A stretch of DNA of 64,000 nt from Caulobacter segnis (GCF_029543125.1 NZ_JARQWW010000003.1:670960-734959), one strand, 5' to 3'. Shown: positions 8,885 to 19,404, counted from the first letter of the stretch. The notes: generated by a model not told the origin, from the sequence alone. Numbers and translations: made by a program.

Positions 8885-9820
8885 ATGTCGCGTACCGCCT
8901 TCGCCCTCTCCGCCCTGATCCTCGCCGCCTCGTTCGGGAGCGCCCACGCGCTCGCCCCGAACGGCGAAAAGGACGTGGCGCGCATGATCTCGCTCAGCGG
9001 GTCGTGCAGCGGGTGCGATCTGTCGGGCAAGAAGCTGCTCAACGCCCGCATCAACGGCGCGAACTTCCAGAGCGCCAAGCTGGTCGGCGCCGACATGCGC
9101 GGCGCCAAGATCGTCGGCTCCAACTTCGCCAGCGCCGACCTGTCCCGGGCCGACCTGCGCGGCGCCTACATGATGGGTGCGAACTTCCAGTCGGCCGAGC
9201 TGTCGGGCGCCCAGATGGAGGGCCTGGAGGCCACCGGCTCCAACTTCGTCAACGCCAGCCTGCGCCGTGTGGACCTGCGCAGCGCCGAACTGCGCGGCGT
9301 CAATTTCTCCAGCGCCGACCTGGCGGATTCCGACCTGCGCCACGGCGAACTGCACGGCGTGGTCCTGGTCAACGCTTCGGCCAGCCGGGTCGACTTCCGC
9401 AATGCGGAGATGAACGGCTCGAACCTCAGCGGCGGCAACTTCTCCAACGCCGATTTCCGCAACGCCGATCTCACCGGCGCGGTCCTCAACGGCGGCGATT
9501 TCCGCGGTGCGGACTTCCGCAACACCGACCTCAGCGGCGTCTCACTGCATGGCGCGGACCTGTCGCGGGCCAAGGGCCTGACCCAGGACCAGATCGACGA
9601 GGCCTGCGTCAACAACTCCACCCGCCTGCCCTCGGGCCTTTCCGCGCGCGGCTGCAAGAACGGCCACCGCCGCGTCATGATCAACGCCGCCGAAGCCGGC
9701 CGCATCAAGGCTGAAGCCAAGGCCGAGGCCATGGCCGCCGCCGAGGCCCGCGCCAATGCGGCCGCCGCGGCCCGAGCTGTCCCGCGCCCGCCGGCTCCGC
9801 CCAAGCCGCCCCGCAGCTGA
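8885..9820 (+). CDS. Exported pentapeptide-repeat protein
   Basis: 311 residues from the ATG at 8885, which has GGAG eight bases upstream; a GTG at 8825 would put 20 extra residues before the signal peptide. Residues 1-23 (MSRTAFALSALILAASFGSAHA) are a signal peptide. About 20 tandem A(D/N)LXX-type pentapeptides follow from residue 45 to 225 (for example NFASADLSRADLRGAYMMGAN), predicting a right-handed quadrilateral beta-helix. The tail, from about 265, is Ala/Glu/Lys-rich helix followed by Pro residues. CSGCDLSGKKLL just before the repeats carries two cysteines. The role is unknown. Confidence 0.88.
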   Translation: MSRTAFALSALILAASFGSAHALAPNGEKDVARMISLSGSCSGCDLSGKKLLNARINGANFQSAKLVGADMRGAKIVGSNFASADLSRADLRGAYMMGANFQSAELSGAQMEGLEATGSNFVNASLRRVDLRSAELRGVNFSSADLADSDLRHGELHGVVLVNASASRVDFRNAEMNGSNLSGGNFSNADFRNADLTGAVLNGGDFRGADFRNTDLSGVSLHGADLSRAKGLTQDQIDEACVNNSTRLPSGLSARGCKNGHRRVMINAAEAGRIKAEAKAEAMAAAEARANAAAAARAVPRPPAPPKPPRS

Positions 9821-9844
9821 CGCGGCCTCGCCCAGACCAAAGAA

Positions 9845-9874
9845 AAACCCTCCGGCCCGCAAGCCGGAGGGTTT
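9845..9874. terminator. Bidirectional rho-independent terminator between the pentapeptide gene and aspS
   Basis: A perfect 12-bp stem (9845-9856 with 9863-9874, core CCCTCCGGC) with a six-base loop CCGCAA. The flanks are A-rich on the left and T-rich on the right, so it can end transcripts from both convergent genes. Confidence 0.85.
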
Positions 9875-9898
9875 CTTGTTTCAGGCTGTCGCCGCCGA

Positions 9899-11728
9899 TC
9901 AGGCCTTGATCGGCGGGGCGGTGCGGATGTGCAGCTCCTTTAGCTGACGATCCTGCACCTCGGCCGGGGCGTTCATCAGCAGGTCCTGGCCCTGCTGGTT
10001 CAGCGGGAAGGCGATGACCTCGCGGATGGCCACCTGCTCGGCCAGCAGCATGACGATCCGGTCGATGCCCGGGGCCAGACCGCCGTGCGGCGGGGCGCCG
10101 AAACGGAAGGCGTTCAGCATGCCGCCGAACTGCTCCTCGACCACCTCGGCGCCGTAGCCGGCCGTGGCGAAGGCCTTGAGCATGATCTCGGGCTTGTGGT
10201 TCCGGATCGCGCCGGAGCACAGCTCATAGCCGTTGCAGACGATGTCGTACTGGTAGGCGCGGATCGTCAGCGGGTCCTGGGTCTCCAGGGCCTCCAGACC
10301 GCCCTGCGGCATCGAGAACGGGTTGTGCGAGAAGTCGACGCGCTTCTCTTCCTCGTTCCACTCGAACATCGGGAAATCGACGATCCAGCAGAACTTGAAC
10401 TGGTTCTCGTCGACCAGCTTCAGCTCGGTGCCGACCCGCGTGCGGGCCAGGCCCGCGAACTTCGCGAATACGGTCGGGTCGCCGGCCACGAAGAAGGCCG
10501 CGTCGCCCGAGCCCAGGCCCAGCGATTCCATCAGGGCCTGCGTCGGCTCGCCCAGGTTCTTGGCGATCGGACCGCCCCAGCCGCCCTGGTCTTCCGACCA
10601 GAACACATAGCCCAGGCCCGGCTGGCCTTCGCCCTGCGCCCAGCTGTTCATGCGGTCGCAGAACGCGCGGCTGCCGCCGGTCGGCGCGGGAATAGCCCAC
10701 ACCTGGTTCTTTTCGTCCGCGCCCAGGATCTTGGCGAACAGGCCAAAGCCGCCGTCACGGAAGTGCGCGGAGACGTCCTGCATCTTGATCGGATTGCGCA
10801 GGTCCGGCTTGTCGCTGCCGTACCAAGCCATCGACTGGGCATAGGTCAGGCGCTCGAAGCCCTGGTGCTCGAACGATTGGCCGAAGTCATTGGTGAAGGT
10901 GTGCGTGCCCGAGATCGGCGAGACCGGCTTGCCGTTCGAGAACTCTTCAAAGACGCCGTGCATCACCGGCTCGATGGCCGCGAACACGTCTTCCTGGGTG
11001 ACGAAGCTCATCTCCACGTCGAGCTGGTAGAACTCCAGCGAACGGTCGGCGCGCAGGTCTTCGTCGCGGAAGCACGGAGCGATCTGGAAATAGCGGTCGA
11101 AGCCAGAGACCATCAGCAGCTGCTTGAACTGCTGGGGCGCCTGCGGCAGCGCATAGAACTTCTCGGGATGCAGACGCGACGGCACCAGGAAGTCGCGCGC
11201 GCCTTCCGGCGACGAGGCCGTCAGGATCGGCGTCTGAAACTCGTTGAAGCCCTGCGCGAACATGCGGTTGCGGATCGACTGGATCACGCGCGAACGCAGG
11301 ACGATGTTCTTGTGCAGCGTCTCGCGGCGCAGGTCGAGATAGCGGTGCTTCAGGCGGATTTCTTCCGGATAGTCCGGCTCGCCAAACACCGGCAGCGGCA
11401 GCTCGGCGGCTTCCGACAGCACCTCGACCGCCTTCACGCGGACCTCGACCTCGCCCGTGGGCAAGCCGGCGTTCACGGTCTCGGCCGAGCGGGCGATCAC
11501 CTCGCCGTCGATCTTCAGCACGCTTTCGGTGCGCAGGCGCTCCACCACGTCGAAGCCCGGGGTCTCCGGGTGCAGCACCAGCTGCGTCAGGCCGTAGTGG
11601 TCGCGCAGGTCGATGAAGACCAGACCGCCGTGGTCGCGCTTGCGGTGGATCCAGCCGGACAGGCGCACCTGGGCGCCGGTGTCGGAAGCGCGGAGCTGGC
11701 CGCAGGTATGAGAGCGATAGGCGTGCAT
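9899..11728 (-). CDS. aspS: Aspartyl-tRNA synthetase
   Basis: 609 residues, bacterial-type AspRS length. [18 protein letters not shown] begins the N-terminal OB-fold anticodon-binding domain. The class II catalytic core holds motif 2 ([18 protein letters not shown]) and motif 3 ([13 protein letters not shown]), with the bacterial GAD insertion between them. It ends in [17 protein letters not shown]. Whether it is discriminating or non-discriminating (charging tRNA-Asn as well) is not settled by reading alone. It is monocistronic and converges on the pentapeptide gene. Confidence 0.98.
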   Translation of the reverse strand: MHAYRSHTCGQLRASDTGAQVRLSGWIHRKRDHGGLVFIDLRDHYGLTQLVLHPETPGFDVVERLRTESVLKIDGEVIARSAETVNAGLPTGEVEVRVKAVEVLSEAAELPLPVFGEPDYPEEIRLKHRYLDLRRETLHKNIVLRSRVIQSIRNRMFAQGFNEFQTPILTASSPEGARDFLVPSRLHPEKFYALPQAPQQFKQLLMVSGFDRYFQIAPCFRDEDLRADRSLEFYQLDVEMSFVTQEDVFAAIEPVMHGVFEEFSNGKPVSPISGTHTFTNDFGQSFEHQGFERLTYAQSMAWYGSDKPDLRNPIKMQDVSAHFRDGGFGLFAKILGADEKNQVWAIPAPTGGSRAFCDRMNSWAQGEGQPGLGYVFWSEDQGGWGGPIAKNLGEPTQALMESLGLGSGDAAFFVAGDPTVFAKFAGLARTRVGTELKLVDENQFKFCWIVDFPMFEWNEEEKRVDFSHNPFSMPQGGLEALETQDPLTIRAYQYDIVCNGYELCSGAIRNHKPEIMLKAFATAGYGAEVVEEQFGGMLNAFRFGAPPHGGLAPGIDRIVMLLAEQVAIREVIAFPLNQQGQDLLMNAPAEVQDRQLKELHIRTAPPIKA

Positions 11729-12471
11729 GGGAGGCGGTTGGAATCTTCAACAAAAAGGTGAAATTTCGAGCGGCGGAAGGGCGCATGGCGGGCCGATGAT
11801 GTCAAGGTTTGCGGGGATTTTCGGCTGCTTGTCCCCAGCCCCAAAACCTCCCGTACTCTCATCCCATCCCGTCGCATGGGAGGGCGCTAGGCCGGCGATC
11901 CGAAGCGTGGCGGGATGTGGTCGAGCGGGACAAGCGCCGGCGGTCAAGGGCCGTCGGGGTGAGGATGAGGGACGTAAGCTCATCCATCGGACGGCGTCGT
12001 CGCGCCTCCGCCCGTCCAGGGGCCTCCGGGAGTGAAGGGCCTAAGACGTCCGCGCGCTCCCCCCTCTGGGATAACGGCTACGCGGAGCGTGCGACTTCGT
12101 CGAAACGGTTCTCCAAACTCAATCCCCGGGCGAAGCCCCGGACGCTCCGCCGCCCTTCCAACTTTTCGGGTTCGTGCCCGTGGGATGCGGAGCCGTGTCT
12201 AATTCAACCCAAACGCCGTCACCCTAGGCCTTGTGCCGAGGGCCCAGAAACTCCGCCTAAACCGCGTGAACTCCGCACCCTCAGCCGCGTCCGGATCCTC
12301 GCCACAAGGGCGAGGAAGACGGAAGAAAAGACTGATCGTCCTTTGAACTACGAAGTCACCCCGTCACGATCCGACCACACCCCAACACCAAGCTTCACAA
12401 CGGTTTTGCTTCCACGCGGCCAAGTCGGCGCCTAACCTCCGCTTTGCTCCCTCCTTGATCCAGGAAACGCC
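11729..12471. other. 743-nt intergenic region without a convincing gene
   Basis: Open frames here (for example 11809-12435 on the plus strand) lack the codon bias of the neighbours, are full of Arg/Pro/Ser and show no domain or signal peptide. It holds small hairpins: 12222-12242 (CCCTAGGC, loop, GCCGAGGG, one mismatch) and 12297-12315 (CCTCGCC/GGCGAGG). A REP-like CCCCGGGCGAAGCCCCGG sits near 12125-12142. It contains the aspS promoter on one side and the DUF5991 gene promoter on the other. A decayed gene or a small RNA cannot be excluded. Confidence 0.5.
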
Positions 12472-12894
12472 ATGCTTCCTCTCGTCCTGGCTGGCGCGCT
12501 GGCCCTGGCGTCCCCTGCCCCTTCGTCCAACGCTTGGGATGGCGTCTACACCTACACCCACGATGGCGGCCGCACGGCCGGAGGCTCGCCGATCCTGGTG
12601 ACCTGGCGCCTGACCCTCAAACAGGGGCTCTGCGAGTTTCATGGCGAGGGATTCCAGACCCTGGAGACCTTCCAGTGCAGCACCCACGATTCGCCCTCGG
12701 GACTTGAGGTGCGGTTTCTGCGCTATCCGCCGCCGGCGACCGGCAATCGCTTCGGCGTACAGGTCTACAAGCCGGGCGCGCCGCTCTTCACCCTCTCCCG
12801 ATCCAAGGGCCGCGTGCTGACGCGCTGGACCGGCTTCGTGCCCGACGAGGGCGTTGATCGCAAGCCGGCGCCCTATCTGAAGAAGGTCCAGTGA
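12472..12894 (+). CDS. DUF5991-like exported protein
   Basis: 140 residues with an N-terminal signal peptide (MLPLVLAGALALASPAPSSNA). The mature part begins with WDGVYTYTHDGGRTAGGSPI, the motif by which I place it in the DUF5991 group of small beta-rich exported proteins; it has a single pair of cysteines (CEFHGEGFQTLETFQC). The function is unknown. Its stop TGA shares one base with the ATG of the downstream nuclease-fold gene, so the two are translationally coupled and may act together in the periplasm. Confidence 0.7.
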   Translation: MLPLVLAGALALASPAPSSNAWDGVYTYTHDGGRTAGGSPILVTWRLTLKQGLCEFHGEGFQTLETFQCSTHDSPSGLEVRFLRYPPPATGNRFGVQVYKPGAPLFTLSRSKGRVLTRWTGFVPDEGVDRKPAPYLKKVQ

Positions 12895-13571
12895 TGCGCG
12901 TCTCGAAACCTCTCATCGCGTTCCTGGTGCTCGCCGGACTGATCGCCGCCGGATGGAAGGCCTATGACACCGCCAAGCCACGGGTCCACCCGATCAAGGT
13001 CGCCGACGCCCAGAGAATCGCCGCCGCCGAGAAAAAGTACGGCGCCGGCGCGCCGCAGGAAGTTCCGGCCGGGGATGAGGTCGCCGAGCCTGCCGATCCC
13101 GTCGACAGACGCACCGAACTCTTCGGTCCGGCCCGCGCGGTCGATGGCGACACCTTGCTGATCCAGGGCGTTGAAGCCGATCTCTGGACCATCGACGCCC
13201 CGGAGCTCGCCCAGACCTGCCTCGACAAGAACAAGAAGCCGTGGACCTGCGGCGAGGCGTCCCGCGAACATCTGGAAAAGGCGATCGCCGGCCGCAAGGT
13301 CGCGTGCCGTCCGGAAGGCCCTCCGCCACGCGACGGCCGCTGGCTCGGCCTCTGCTTCGTCGCCGAGGCGCCTTGCAGCGACCCGAGCCAACCCTGCGAA
13401 TCCGACCTCAAGTCTCTGAACCTGGCGCAGGTGCGCAACGGATGGGCCATGGACTTCGAAGGCCAGTATTCGGAACCCGAATCCGACGCGCAGAAGGACA
13501 AGGCCGGCCTATGGGTGGGCAGTTTTGACCCGCCCGAGAAATGGCGGGAGCTCAATCCGCAAGCCCGATGA
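12894..13571 (+). CDS. Thermonuclease (SNase)-fold protein with N-terminal membrane anchor
   Basis: 225 residues from the ATG at 12894. Residues 5-22 form a single hydrophobic helix that could anchor the protein or act as a signal. The staphylococcal nuclease-like domain spans about 80-200: ARAVDGDTLLIQG, then LWTIDAPELAQTC, CGEASREHL, DGRWLGLCF and VRNGWAMDF. The DGDT and DAPE motifs and the later Arg (DGRWLG) are kept, but the position of SNase Arg35 (normally IRLWGIDAPE) reads ADLWTIDAPE, with Asp replacing Arg. Activity is therefore uncertain. Six cysteines suggest disulfides outside the cytoplasm. Confidence 0.85.
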   Translation: MRVSKPLIAFLVLAGLIAAGWKAYDTAKPRVHPIKVADAQRIAAAEKKYGAGAPQEVPAGDEVAEPADPVDRRTELFGPARAVDGDTLLIQGVEADLWTIDAPELAQTCLDKNKKPWTCGEASREHLEKAIAGRKVACRPEGPPPRDGRWLGLCFVAEAPCSDPSQPCESDLKSLNLAQVRNGWAMDFEGQYSEPESDAQKDKAGLWVGSFDPPEKWRELNPQAR

Positions 13572-13645
13572 CCTGAGCGCCCTCATGGCAATCTGGTGAT
13601 TGAAGACAAAGCGCGCCCTGCGAACCGGTCTCAAATCCCGCCCGG

Positions 13646-13654
13646 TCATCCACA
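13646..13654 (+). promoter_or_regulatory. Near-consensus DnaA box upstream of hdaA
   Basis: TCATCCACA matches the DnaA box TTATCCACA at eight of nine positions, about 100 bases before the hdaA start. A weaker match (TCCTCCACA) lies at 13667-13675. This is compatible with DnaA acting on its own regulator's gene, but single near-matches occur by chance. Confidence 0.35.
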
Positions 13655-13756
13655 ACTTGCCGAAGTCCTCCACACCCCGTCGCAAGGAAGACATCGACCT
13701 GCCACAGAAGTCCCGTTAAATTCGCAACGTGATTAACGACTTGGACGTCAGCGCGT

Positions 13757-14434
13757 TTGGCTCGGCAACTGAGACTGAAGCTTAAGAGGCCTCCCTCCTT
13801 CGCGCGGGAAGACTTCGTGACGTCTCCGACGAATAGTGAAGCTTTGCGCGCGCTCGACGCCTGGCCTCAATGGCACGGCGGCTGTCTCGCCCTGATCGGC
13901 CCCGCCGGCGTGGGCAAGAGCCACTTGGCCCGCGAGTGGGCCGCGCGTGTCGACGCCGTCGCCCCCACCCGCAAGGAGCCCGCCGACCTCGCCTCTCTCC
14001 ATGGCCGCCCCGTGCTGCTGGAGAACGCCGACACCTGGGTCAGCGACGAGGCCCTGTTCCATCTGATCAATATGGCCGCCCAGCACGACGGCTCCCTGCT
14101 GCTGACCTCGCGCAAACCGCCCATGGAGTGGACCACCCGCCTGCCCGACCTGCGCTCGCGTCTCAACGCCATGCCCGTGGCCGAGATTGAAGAACCGGAC
14201 GACACTGTGCTGGAAGGCGTGCTGCGGAAATTCTTCCTGGAACGCAACATCCGCCCGGCCGAGGACGTCTATCCCTACTTGCTGCGCCGGATGGAGCGTT
14301 CAGTCCCGCAGGCCCTCGACATCGTGAAGAAGCTGGATGAGGCCGCCGACGCCGAGCAGAAGGCGATTTCCCGCGTCCTCGCCCGTCAAATTCTTGAAAA
14401 CGACACGGAAAACCTAGAACTTTTTAGCGAATAG
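13757..14434 (+). CDS. hdaA: HdaA, DnaA-inactivating AAA+ protein
   Basis: 225 residues, started at TTG 13757. The N-terminal QLRLKL (residues 4-9) is a beta-clamp-binding motif of the Hda type. A Walker A motif follows ([11 protein letters not shown], about 47-57), and LLENADTW occupies the Walker B position. The rest ([21 protein letters not shown] and the C-terminal lid) matches the short, DnaA domain III-only Hda/HdaA family. With the DnaN clamp it stimulates ATP hydrolysis by DnaA to prevent re-initiation of replication. It lies 37 bases upstream of ppk, an arrangement seen in Caulobacter. Confidence 0.93.
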   Translation: MARQLRLKLKRPPSFAREDFVTSPTNSEALRALDAWPQWHGGCLALIGPAGVGKSHLAREWAARVDAVAPTRKEPADLASLHGRPVLLENADTWVSDEALFHLINMAAQHDGSLLLTSRKPPMEWTTRLPDLRSRLNAMPVAEIEEPDDTVLEGVLRKFFLERNIRPAEDVYPYLLRRMERSVPQALDIVKKLDEAADAEQKAISRVLARQILENDTENLELFSE

Positions 14435-14471
14435 CGCTGACATTCGCGGTTCGCGCCAGGAAAGTTCAAGC

Positions 14472-16664
14472 ATGACCGATGTGATCCAGACCGCCCCGAC
14501 CGAGCCCAAACTGGCGCTCGACGAGGCCTTGCTGGCGTCGCCGGAACGCTTCATCAACCGCGAGCTTTCTTGGCTGGCCTTCAACCGCCGGGTGCTCGAG
14601 GAAAGCCAGAACCCTCGCCACCCGTTGCTGGAGCGCCTGCGCTTCCTGGCCATCTCCGCGGGCAACCTCGACGAATTCTACATGGTTCGCGTGGCCGGCC
14701 TGAAAGGCCAGGTCCGCGAAGCCGTGCGCACTGTCAGCCAGGACGGCCTCACCGCCCAGGAGCAGCTCGCCGCCATCAACGAGTCGGCCGCCGAGCTGAT
14801 GGCCGATCAGCAGGCCATCTGGAGCCAGATCCGCGCCGAGCTGGCGTCCGAGAACCTGACCCTTCTGGACGCCAAGGACGTGACGCCCCGAGACCGCGCC
14901 AAGGCCGAGGAGATTTTCCTCTCGCGCATCTTCCCGGTGCTGACGCCCCTGGCCATCGACCCGGCGCACCCGTTCCCCTTCATCCCGAACCTGGGCTTCT
15001 GCCTGGCGCTGAAGCTGAAGCGCACCGCCGACGGCAAGTCGCTCTACGCTCTGGTGCCCGTCCCGGCCCAGGTGGAGCGCTTCTGGCAGCTCACCGAGGC
15101 CTCCAGCCGCTCGCGCAAGAGCGAGCGCCGGATCATCGCCCTCGAATCCCTGATCATCCTGTTCCTCGACCACATCTTCCCCGGCTACGAGGTCGAGGGC
15201 CGCGGCCTGTTCCGCTTGATCCGCGACAGCGACGTGGAGATCGAGGAAGAAGCCGAAGACCTGGTGCGCGAGTTCGAGGCGCGGCTGAAGAAGCGCCGCC
15301 TGGGCTCCGTCGTCCGCGCCAAGCTGCAGACGGCCATGCCGCAGGACCTGCGCGACTTCATCATCGAAGGCCTGCGCGCCGAGCCGCAGGACGTCGTGCT
15401 GGTCGACGGCAAGCTGGGCCTGGCCCAGATGACCCAGCTCATCCCCTCCCACCGGCCGGAACTGAAATTCCCGCCCTTCCAGGCCCGCTTCCCCGAGCGG
15501 ATCCGCGACCACGGCGGCGACTGCTTCGCCGCCATCCGCGAGAAGGACATCCTGGTTCACCACCCGTTCGAGAGCTTCGACGTCGTCGTCCAGTTCCTGA
15601 AGCAGGCGGCCCGTGACCCCAACGTCCTGGCCATCAAACAGACCCTGTACCGCACCAGCGCCGACAGCCCGATCATCGCCGCCCTGATCGAGGCGGCGGA
15701 CAACGGCAAGTCCGTCACCGCGGTCGTGGAGATCAAGGCTCGCTTTGACGAGGAAGCGAACCTGAAGTGGGCCAAGGACCTGGAGCGCGCCGGCGTCCAT
15801 GTCGTCTTCGGCTTCATGGAATACAAGACCCACGCCAAGGTCAGCGTCGTGGTCCGCCGCGAGGGCGACACCCTGCGCACCTACTGCCACTTCGGCACCG
15901 GCAACTATCACCCGCAGACGGCCAAGGTTTACACCGACCTGTCGTTGTTCACGACCGATCCGGCCATGGCGCGCGACGCCGGCCTGCTGTTCAACTTCAT
16001 CACCGGCTACGCCCGGCCCGAACGGCTGGAGAAACTGTCCTTCTCGCCGATCACCCTGAAGACCGATCTGCTCGAAATGATCGAGCGAGAGGCTGAAAAC
16101 GCCCGCGCCGGCAAGCCGGCCGCCATCTGGGCCAAGCTGAACAGCCTGGTCGACTCCATGGTGATCGACGCCCTCTACGCCGCCAGCCAGGCGGGCGTGG
16201 AGATCGACCTGGTCATCCGCGGCATCTGCTGCCTGCGCCCCGGCATCAAGGGCCTGTCCGAGAACATCCGGGTCAAGAGCATCGTCGGCCGCTTCCTGGA
16301 GCACGCCCGGGTCGTCGCCTTCGCCAACGGCCACCCCATGCCCAGCGCGCATACGCGGGTCTTCATCTCGTCGGCCGACTGGATGCAGCGCAACCTCGAC
16401 CGGCGGGTGGAAAGCCTGGTGCCGATCGAGAACCCGACCGTGCATCAACAGGTGCTCAACCAGATCATGGTCGCCAACCTCAACGACGAGGCGCAGTCCT
16501 GGCGCCTCGACGCCGAGGGCGAGTACGCCCGCGATCCGGCCTGGAACCACAAGGGCGCCTTCTCCGCTCATGATTACTTCATGACCAACCCCAGCCTGTC
16601 CGGCCGGGGGGCGCGTGTGAAGGACATGCCGCGAGCCTTTGACCACGTGGGCCCGCGCGGCTAA
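14472..16664 (+). CDS. ppk: Polyphosphate kinase 1
   Basis: 730 residues. [18 protein letters not shown] opens the N-terminal domain. The phosphorylated histidine is His454 in YKTHAKV, and [20 protein letters not shown] is the conserved nucleotide-site block with a second histidine. [19 protein letters not shown] and [17 protein letters not shown] segments complete the two phospholipase D-like domains. It reversibly polymerises the gamma phosphate of ATP into polyphosphate, which matters in starvation and cell-cycle control. It is followed after 45 bases by ppx. Confidence 0.97.
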   Translation: MTDVIQTAPTEPKLALDEALLASPERFINRELSWLAFNRRVLEESQNPRHPLLERLRFLAISAGNLDEFYMVRVAGLKGQVREAVRTVSQDGLTAQEQLAAINESAAELMADQQAIWSQIRAELASENLTLLDAKDVTPRDRAKAEEIFLSRIFPVLTPLAIDPAHPFPFIPNLGFCLALKLKRTADGKSLYALVPVPAQVERFWQLTEASSRSRKSERRIIALESLIILFLDHIFPGYEVEGRGLFRLIRDSDVEIEEEAEDLVREFEARLKKRRLGSVVRAKLQTAMPQDLRDFIIEGLRAEPQDVVLVDGKLGLAQMTQLIPSHRPELKFPPFQARFPERIRDHGGDCFAAIREKDILVHHPFESFDVVVQFLKQAARDPNVLAIKQTLYRTSADSPIIAALIEAADNGKSVTAVVEIKARFDEEANLKWAKDLERAGVHVVFGFMEYKTHAKVSVVVRREGDTLRTYCHFGTGNYHPQTAKVYTDLSLFTTDPAMARDAGLLFNFITGYARPERLEKLSFSPITLKTDLLEMIEREAENARAGKPAAIWAKLNSLVDSMVIDALYAASQAGVEIDLVIRGICCLRPGIKGLSENIRVKSIVGRFLEHARVVAFANGHPMPSAHTRVFISSADWMQRNLDRRVESLVPIENPTVHQQVLNQIMVANLNDEAQSWRLDAEGEYARDPAWNHKGAFSAHDYFMTNPSLSGRGARVKDMPRAFDHVGPRG

Positions 16665-16709
16665 ACGCGTCTCTAGGATCGCCCTCCCCGGCGAGGCCAG
16701 GAGCTCTTC

Positions 16710-18245
16710 GTGCTGACGACCCGTAGCTTTCGGGAAAACTGGCTGACGCCCGCCTCGCGCCGCACGGCGACCGGGGCCGTGTCCCAGGACGCCGCCGTCA
16801 TCGACATCGGCTCCAACTCGGTCCGCTTGGTGCTGTACCGGCTGGAGGGCCGGGCGATCTGGACGATCTTCAACGAAAAGGTCCTGGCAGGCCTGGGCCG
16901 TGACCTCGCCGTCACCGGCAAGCTGTCTCCGGAAGGCTCCGCCGCCGCCCTGGCCGCCATCCGCCGCTTCCGCGCAGTGCTGGACGCCGTGAAGCCGGCC
17001 CAGACCTTCGTGGCCGCCACCGCCGCCGTCCGCGACGCCACCGACGGCCAGGAGTTTTTGCGCCGCATCAAGGCGGAGGCTGACTTCACCGTCCGCTTGC
17101 TCTCGGGCGAGGAGGAAGGCCGTTACGCCGCCCTCGGCGTTCTGGCCGGCGATCCCACCTCACAGGGCGTGGTCGGCGATCTGGGCGGGGCCAGCCTGGA
17201 GCTGACCCGCCTGGCCGCCACCGGGGCCGGTGATGCGATCACATTGCCGCTGGGCCCCTTCTCCCTGGGCCTGACCCAGAGCTTCGATCACGGTCGGGTG
17301 CGCAAGGCGGTCGACGCCGCCCTGTCCCCCGTGGCCAAGCGCTTCAAGGCCGCAGATTTCCACGCTGTGGGCGGGGCCTGGCGCAACCTGGCCCTCATGC
17401 ACATGCGGATGAGCGGCTACCCGCTGCAGCTCGTCCATCAGTACGAAATGAACCGCGCCGAGGCGCTGGAGGCCGCCCGTTTCGTGGCCAGCCAGTCCAA
17501 AGAGTCGCTTGAGCGCATTCCCGGCGTCTCCAAGAAGCGCGCCGAAACCATGCCCTATGCGGCGGTGGTGCTCGAAGCGCTGATCGAGAAGCTGAACCTT
17601 CAGACCGTGGCCCTGTCCGCCTTCGGGCTGCGCGAGGGCCTGCTGTTCGAGGCCATGCCGCCCAAGGTCCGCATGTTGGACCCACTGGTCGAGGGCTGCG
17701 CCACCTTGGGCGTCCACGATTTCGACGACACCCTGGAAGCGGCGCTGGAGGCCTGGGTCACGCCGGCCTTCGCAACCCTGCCCCCGCTGTTCGGCGACCG
17801 GGACCCGGTTCTTCTGGCGGCCGCCTGCCGGCTGGCCAATCTCGGTGCGCGGCTGCACCCCGATCACCGGGCGGATCTCGTTTTCGAACAGGTGCTGCGC
17901 GCGCCGATCGCGGGCATGAATCACGCCGAGCGAGGCTTCCTGGCGGCGGCGTCCTACGCGCGTCACAGCGGAACCTTCAATCCGCCGGAGCCGGAAACCC
18001 TTGCCCGCATCCTGTCGCCGGAGCGCACCCGCCGGGCGCGCGCCCTGGGCGCGGCTATCCGGCTCGGCAGCGACCTTTCAGGCCGCAGCGCGCCCCTGCT
18101 GGCACGCTCGCGCCTGACGATCGACAAGGGATTGGTCCGCCTCAGCGCCGAACAAGGCTGGGCGGACATGCTGCTCGGCGAGCAGACGGCGAAGCGGGCC
18201 GGGACCCTGGCTCAGGTCCTCGGCCTCAAGCTTCAGATCAGCTAG
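16710..18245 (+). CDS. ppx: Exopolyphosphatase / pppGpp phosphohydrolase (Ppx/GppA)
   Basis: 511 residues from a GTG start. The ASKHA phosphate-1 loop is AAVIDIGSNSVRLVLYRLEG, the central block is LLSGEEEGRYAALGVLAG and the phosphate-2 loop is VVGDLGGASLELTRL. An HD-like C-terminal part follows (about 320-500). It releases phosphate from polyphosphate, opposing Ppk directly upstream. The last eight bases overlap the 3' end of rnd on the other strand. Confidence 0.95.
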   Translation: MLTTRSFRENWLTPASRRTATGAVSQDAAVIDIGSNSVRLVLYRLEGRAIWTIFNEKVLAGLGRDLAVTGKLSPEGSAAALAAIRRFRAVLDAVKPAQTFVAATAAVRDATDGQEFLRRIKAEADFTVRLLSGEEEGRYAALGVLAGDPTSQGVVGDLGGASLELTRLAATGAGDAITLPLGPFSLGLTQSFDHGRVRKAVDAALSPVAKRFKAADFHAVGGAWRNLALMHMRMSGYPLQLVHQYEMNRAEALEAARFVASQSKESLERIPGVSKKRAETMPYAAVVLEALIEKLNLQTVALSAFGLREGLLFEAMPPKVRMLDPLVEGCATLGVHDFDDTLEAALEAWVTPAFATLPPLFGDRDPVLLAAACRLANLGARLHPDHRADLVFEQVLRAPIAGMNHAERGFLAAASYARHSGTFNPPEPETLARILSPERTRRARALGAAIRLGSDLSGRSAPLLARSRLTIDKGLVRLSAEQGWADMLLGEQTAKRAGTLAQVLGLKLQIS

Positions 18246-19404
18246 CCTTCGGGGCCCGGCGGACCTCGACGACCCGCACCCGCGCGCCGTCCAGCACCAG
18301 GGCCAGCTCGCCGCGCTTCAGTTTCAGGGCGTCCGCCCCGAACGCGTCATAGCGCCAGCCTTTCAGGGCCGGGGTGTCCGCGTCATCGTCGGCGGCGATC
18401 TTGTCCAGGTCCGAGACCGTGGCGATCAGCTTGGACGCCACGCCGGCGTCCTCGGCCCGCGCCTTCAGCAGCACCTTCAGCAGCTCGACCACGGCGCCGG
18501 CATTCTGCGGCGGAGGCGGGCCGCGTTCGATCACCGGGGCGTAGCCTTCCGGGTCCTGCAGGGCGGTCTTGATCGCCGCCAGCAGGTCTGGACCGAACTT
18601 GGAGCCGGAGAAGCCCTTGGGCACGCCACGCAGGCGGTCCAGGCCCGCCGCATCGGTCGGGGCCTGGGCGGCCAGCTCGTCGATGGCGTCATCCTTCAGG
18701 ATGCGGCCGCGCGGCTGGTCGCGGGTCTGGGCGGTCCGCTCGCGCCAGGCGGCCACGGCGCGGAACACGGCCAGGTACTTCGCCTGGGTTTTGCGCGGCT
18801 TCAGGCGGCGCCAGGCCTTTTCCGGATCGACGTCATAGGCGGCCGGATCCGTGACGGCAGCCATCTCCTCCTCGACCCAGGCCAGGCGGCCGGCCTTCTG
18901 CAGACGCTCGCGCAGCATGGGGAACAGCGCCGCCAGGTGCGTCACATCGGCCACGGCATAGGTCAGCTGGGCGTCGGTCAGCGGCCGGCGGGCCCAGTCG
19001 GTGAAGCGGCTGGACTTGTCCAGCTCGATCTTCAGCATCTGGCGGACCAGGGCGTCATAGGCGATCTGCTCGCCAAACCCCGCCGCCATGCCGGCGATCT
19101 GGGTGTCGAACAGCGGCCGCGGCATGGCGTCCAGGTTGTTGAAGATCTCCACGTCCTGACGGGCGGCGTGGAACACCTTCAAGATGCTCTCGTCCCGCAG
19201 GATGTCCAGGAACGGGGTCAGGTCGATCCCATCGGCCAACGGATCGATCACCGCCTCGATATCGGGCGTCGCGGCCTGGATAAGGCAGAGCTTCGGCCAA
19301 TAGGTCGTCTCACGCATGAACTCGGTGTCCACGGCGACGAAGGGCTGGCCTTTGATCTGATTGCAGAACGCCGACAGCGCGGCGGTGGTTGTAATGGGCT
19401 GCAT
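18238..19404 (-). CDS. rnd: Ribonuclease D
   Basis: 388 residues from the ATG at 19404; an upstream ATG at 19446 adds 14 non-conserved residues. The DEDDy 3'-exonuclease motifs are visible: [16 protein letters not shown] (Exo I), [11 protein letters not shown] (Exo II) and [14 protein letters not shown] (Exo III with Tyr). An HRDC domain (about 205-290) supports RNA binding. It trims the 3' ends of tRNA and other stable RNA precursors. It converges on ppx and is divergent from purM. Confidence 0.95.
   Translation of the reverse strand: MQPITTTAALSAFCNQIKGQPFVAVDTEFMRETTYWPKLCLIQAATPDIEAVIDPLADGIDLTPFLDILRDESILKVFHAARQDVEIFNNLDAMPRPLFDTQIAGMAAGFGEQIAYDALVRQMLKIELDKSSRFTDWARRPLTDAQLTYAVADVTHLAALFPMLRERLQKAGRLAWVEEEMAAVTDPAAYDVDPEKAWRRLKPRKTQAKYLAVFRAVAAWRERTAQTRDQPRGRILKDDAIDELAAQAPTDAAGLDRLRGVPKGFSGSKFGPDLLAAIKTALQDPEGYAPVIERGPPPPQNAGAVVELLKVLLKARAEDAGVASKLIATVSDLDKIAADDDADTPALKGWRYDAFGADALKLKRGELALVLDGARVRVVEVRRAPKAS

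Noticed and set aside
10085..11761. 558-residue frame antisense to aspS
   Set aside because: Complete overlap with aspS, low-complexity composition, no domain.
11809..12435. 208-residue frame in the aspS-DUF5991 gap
   Set aside because: Arg/Pro/Ser-rich composition without the third-position GC pattern of neighbours; no ribosome site, signal peptide or motif.
13700..13740. CtrA-type site (TTAA-N7-TTAA) before hdaA
   Set aside because: The two TTAA halves are 13 bases apart, not seven, so they do not fit the CtrA consensus.
14466..16646. 726-residue frame antisense to ppk
   Set aside because: Shadow of ppk; composition typical of antisense frames in GC-rich DNA.
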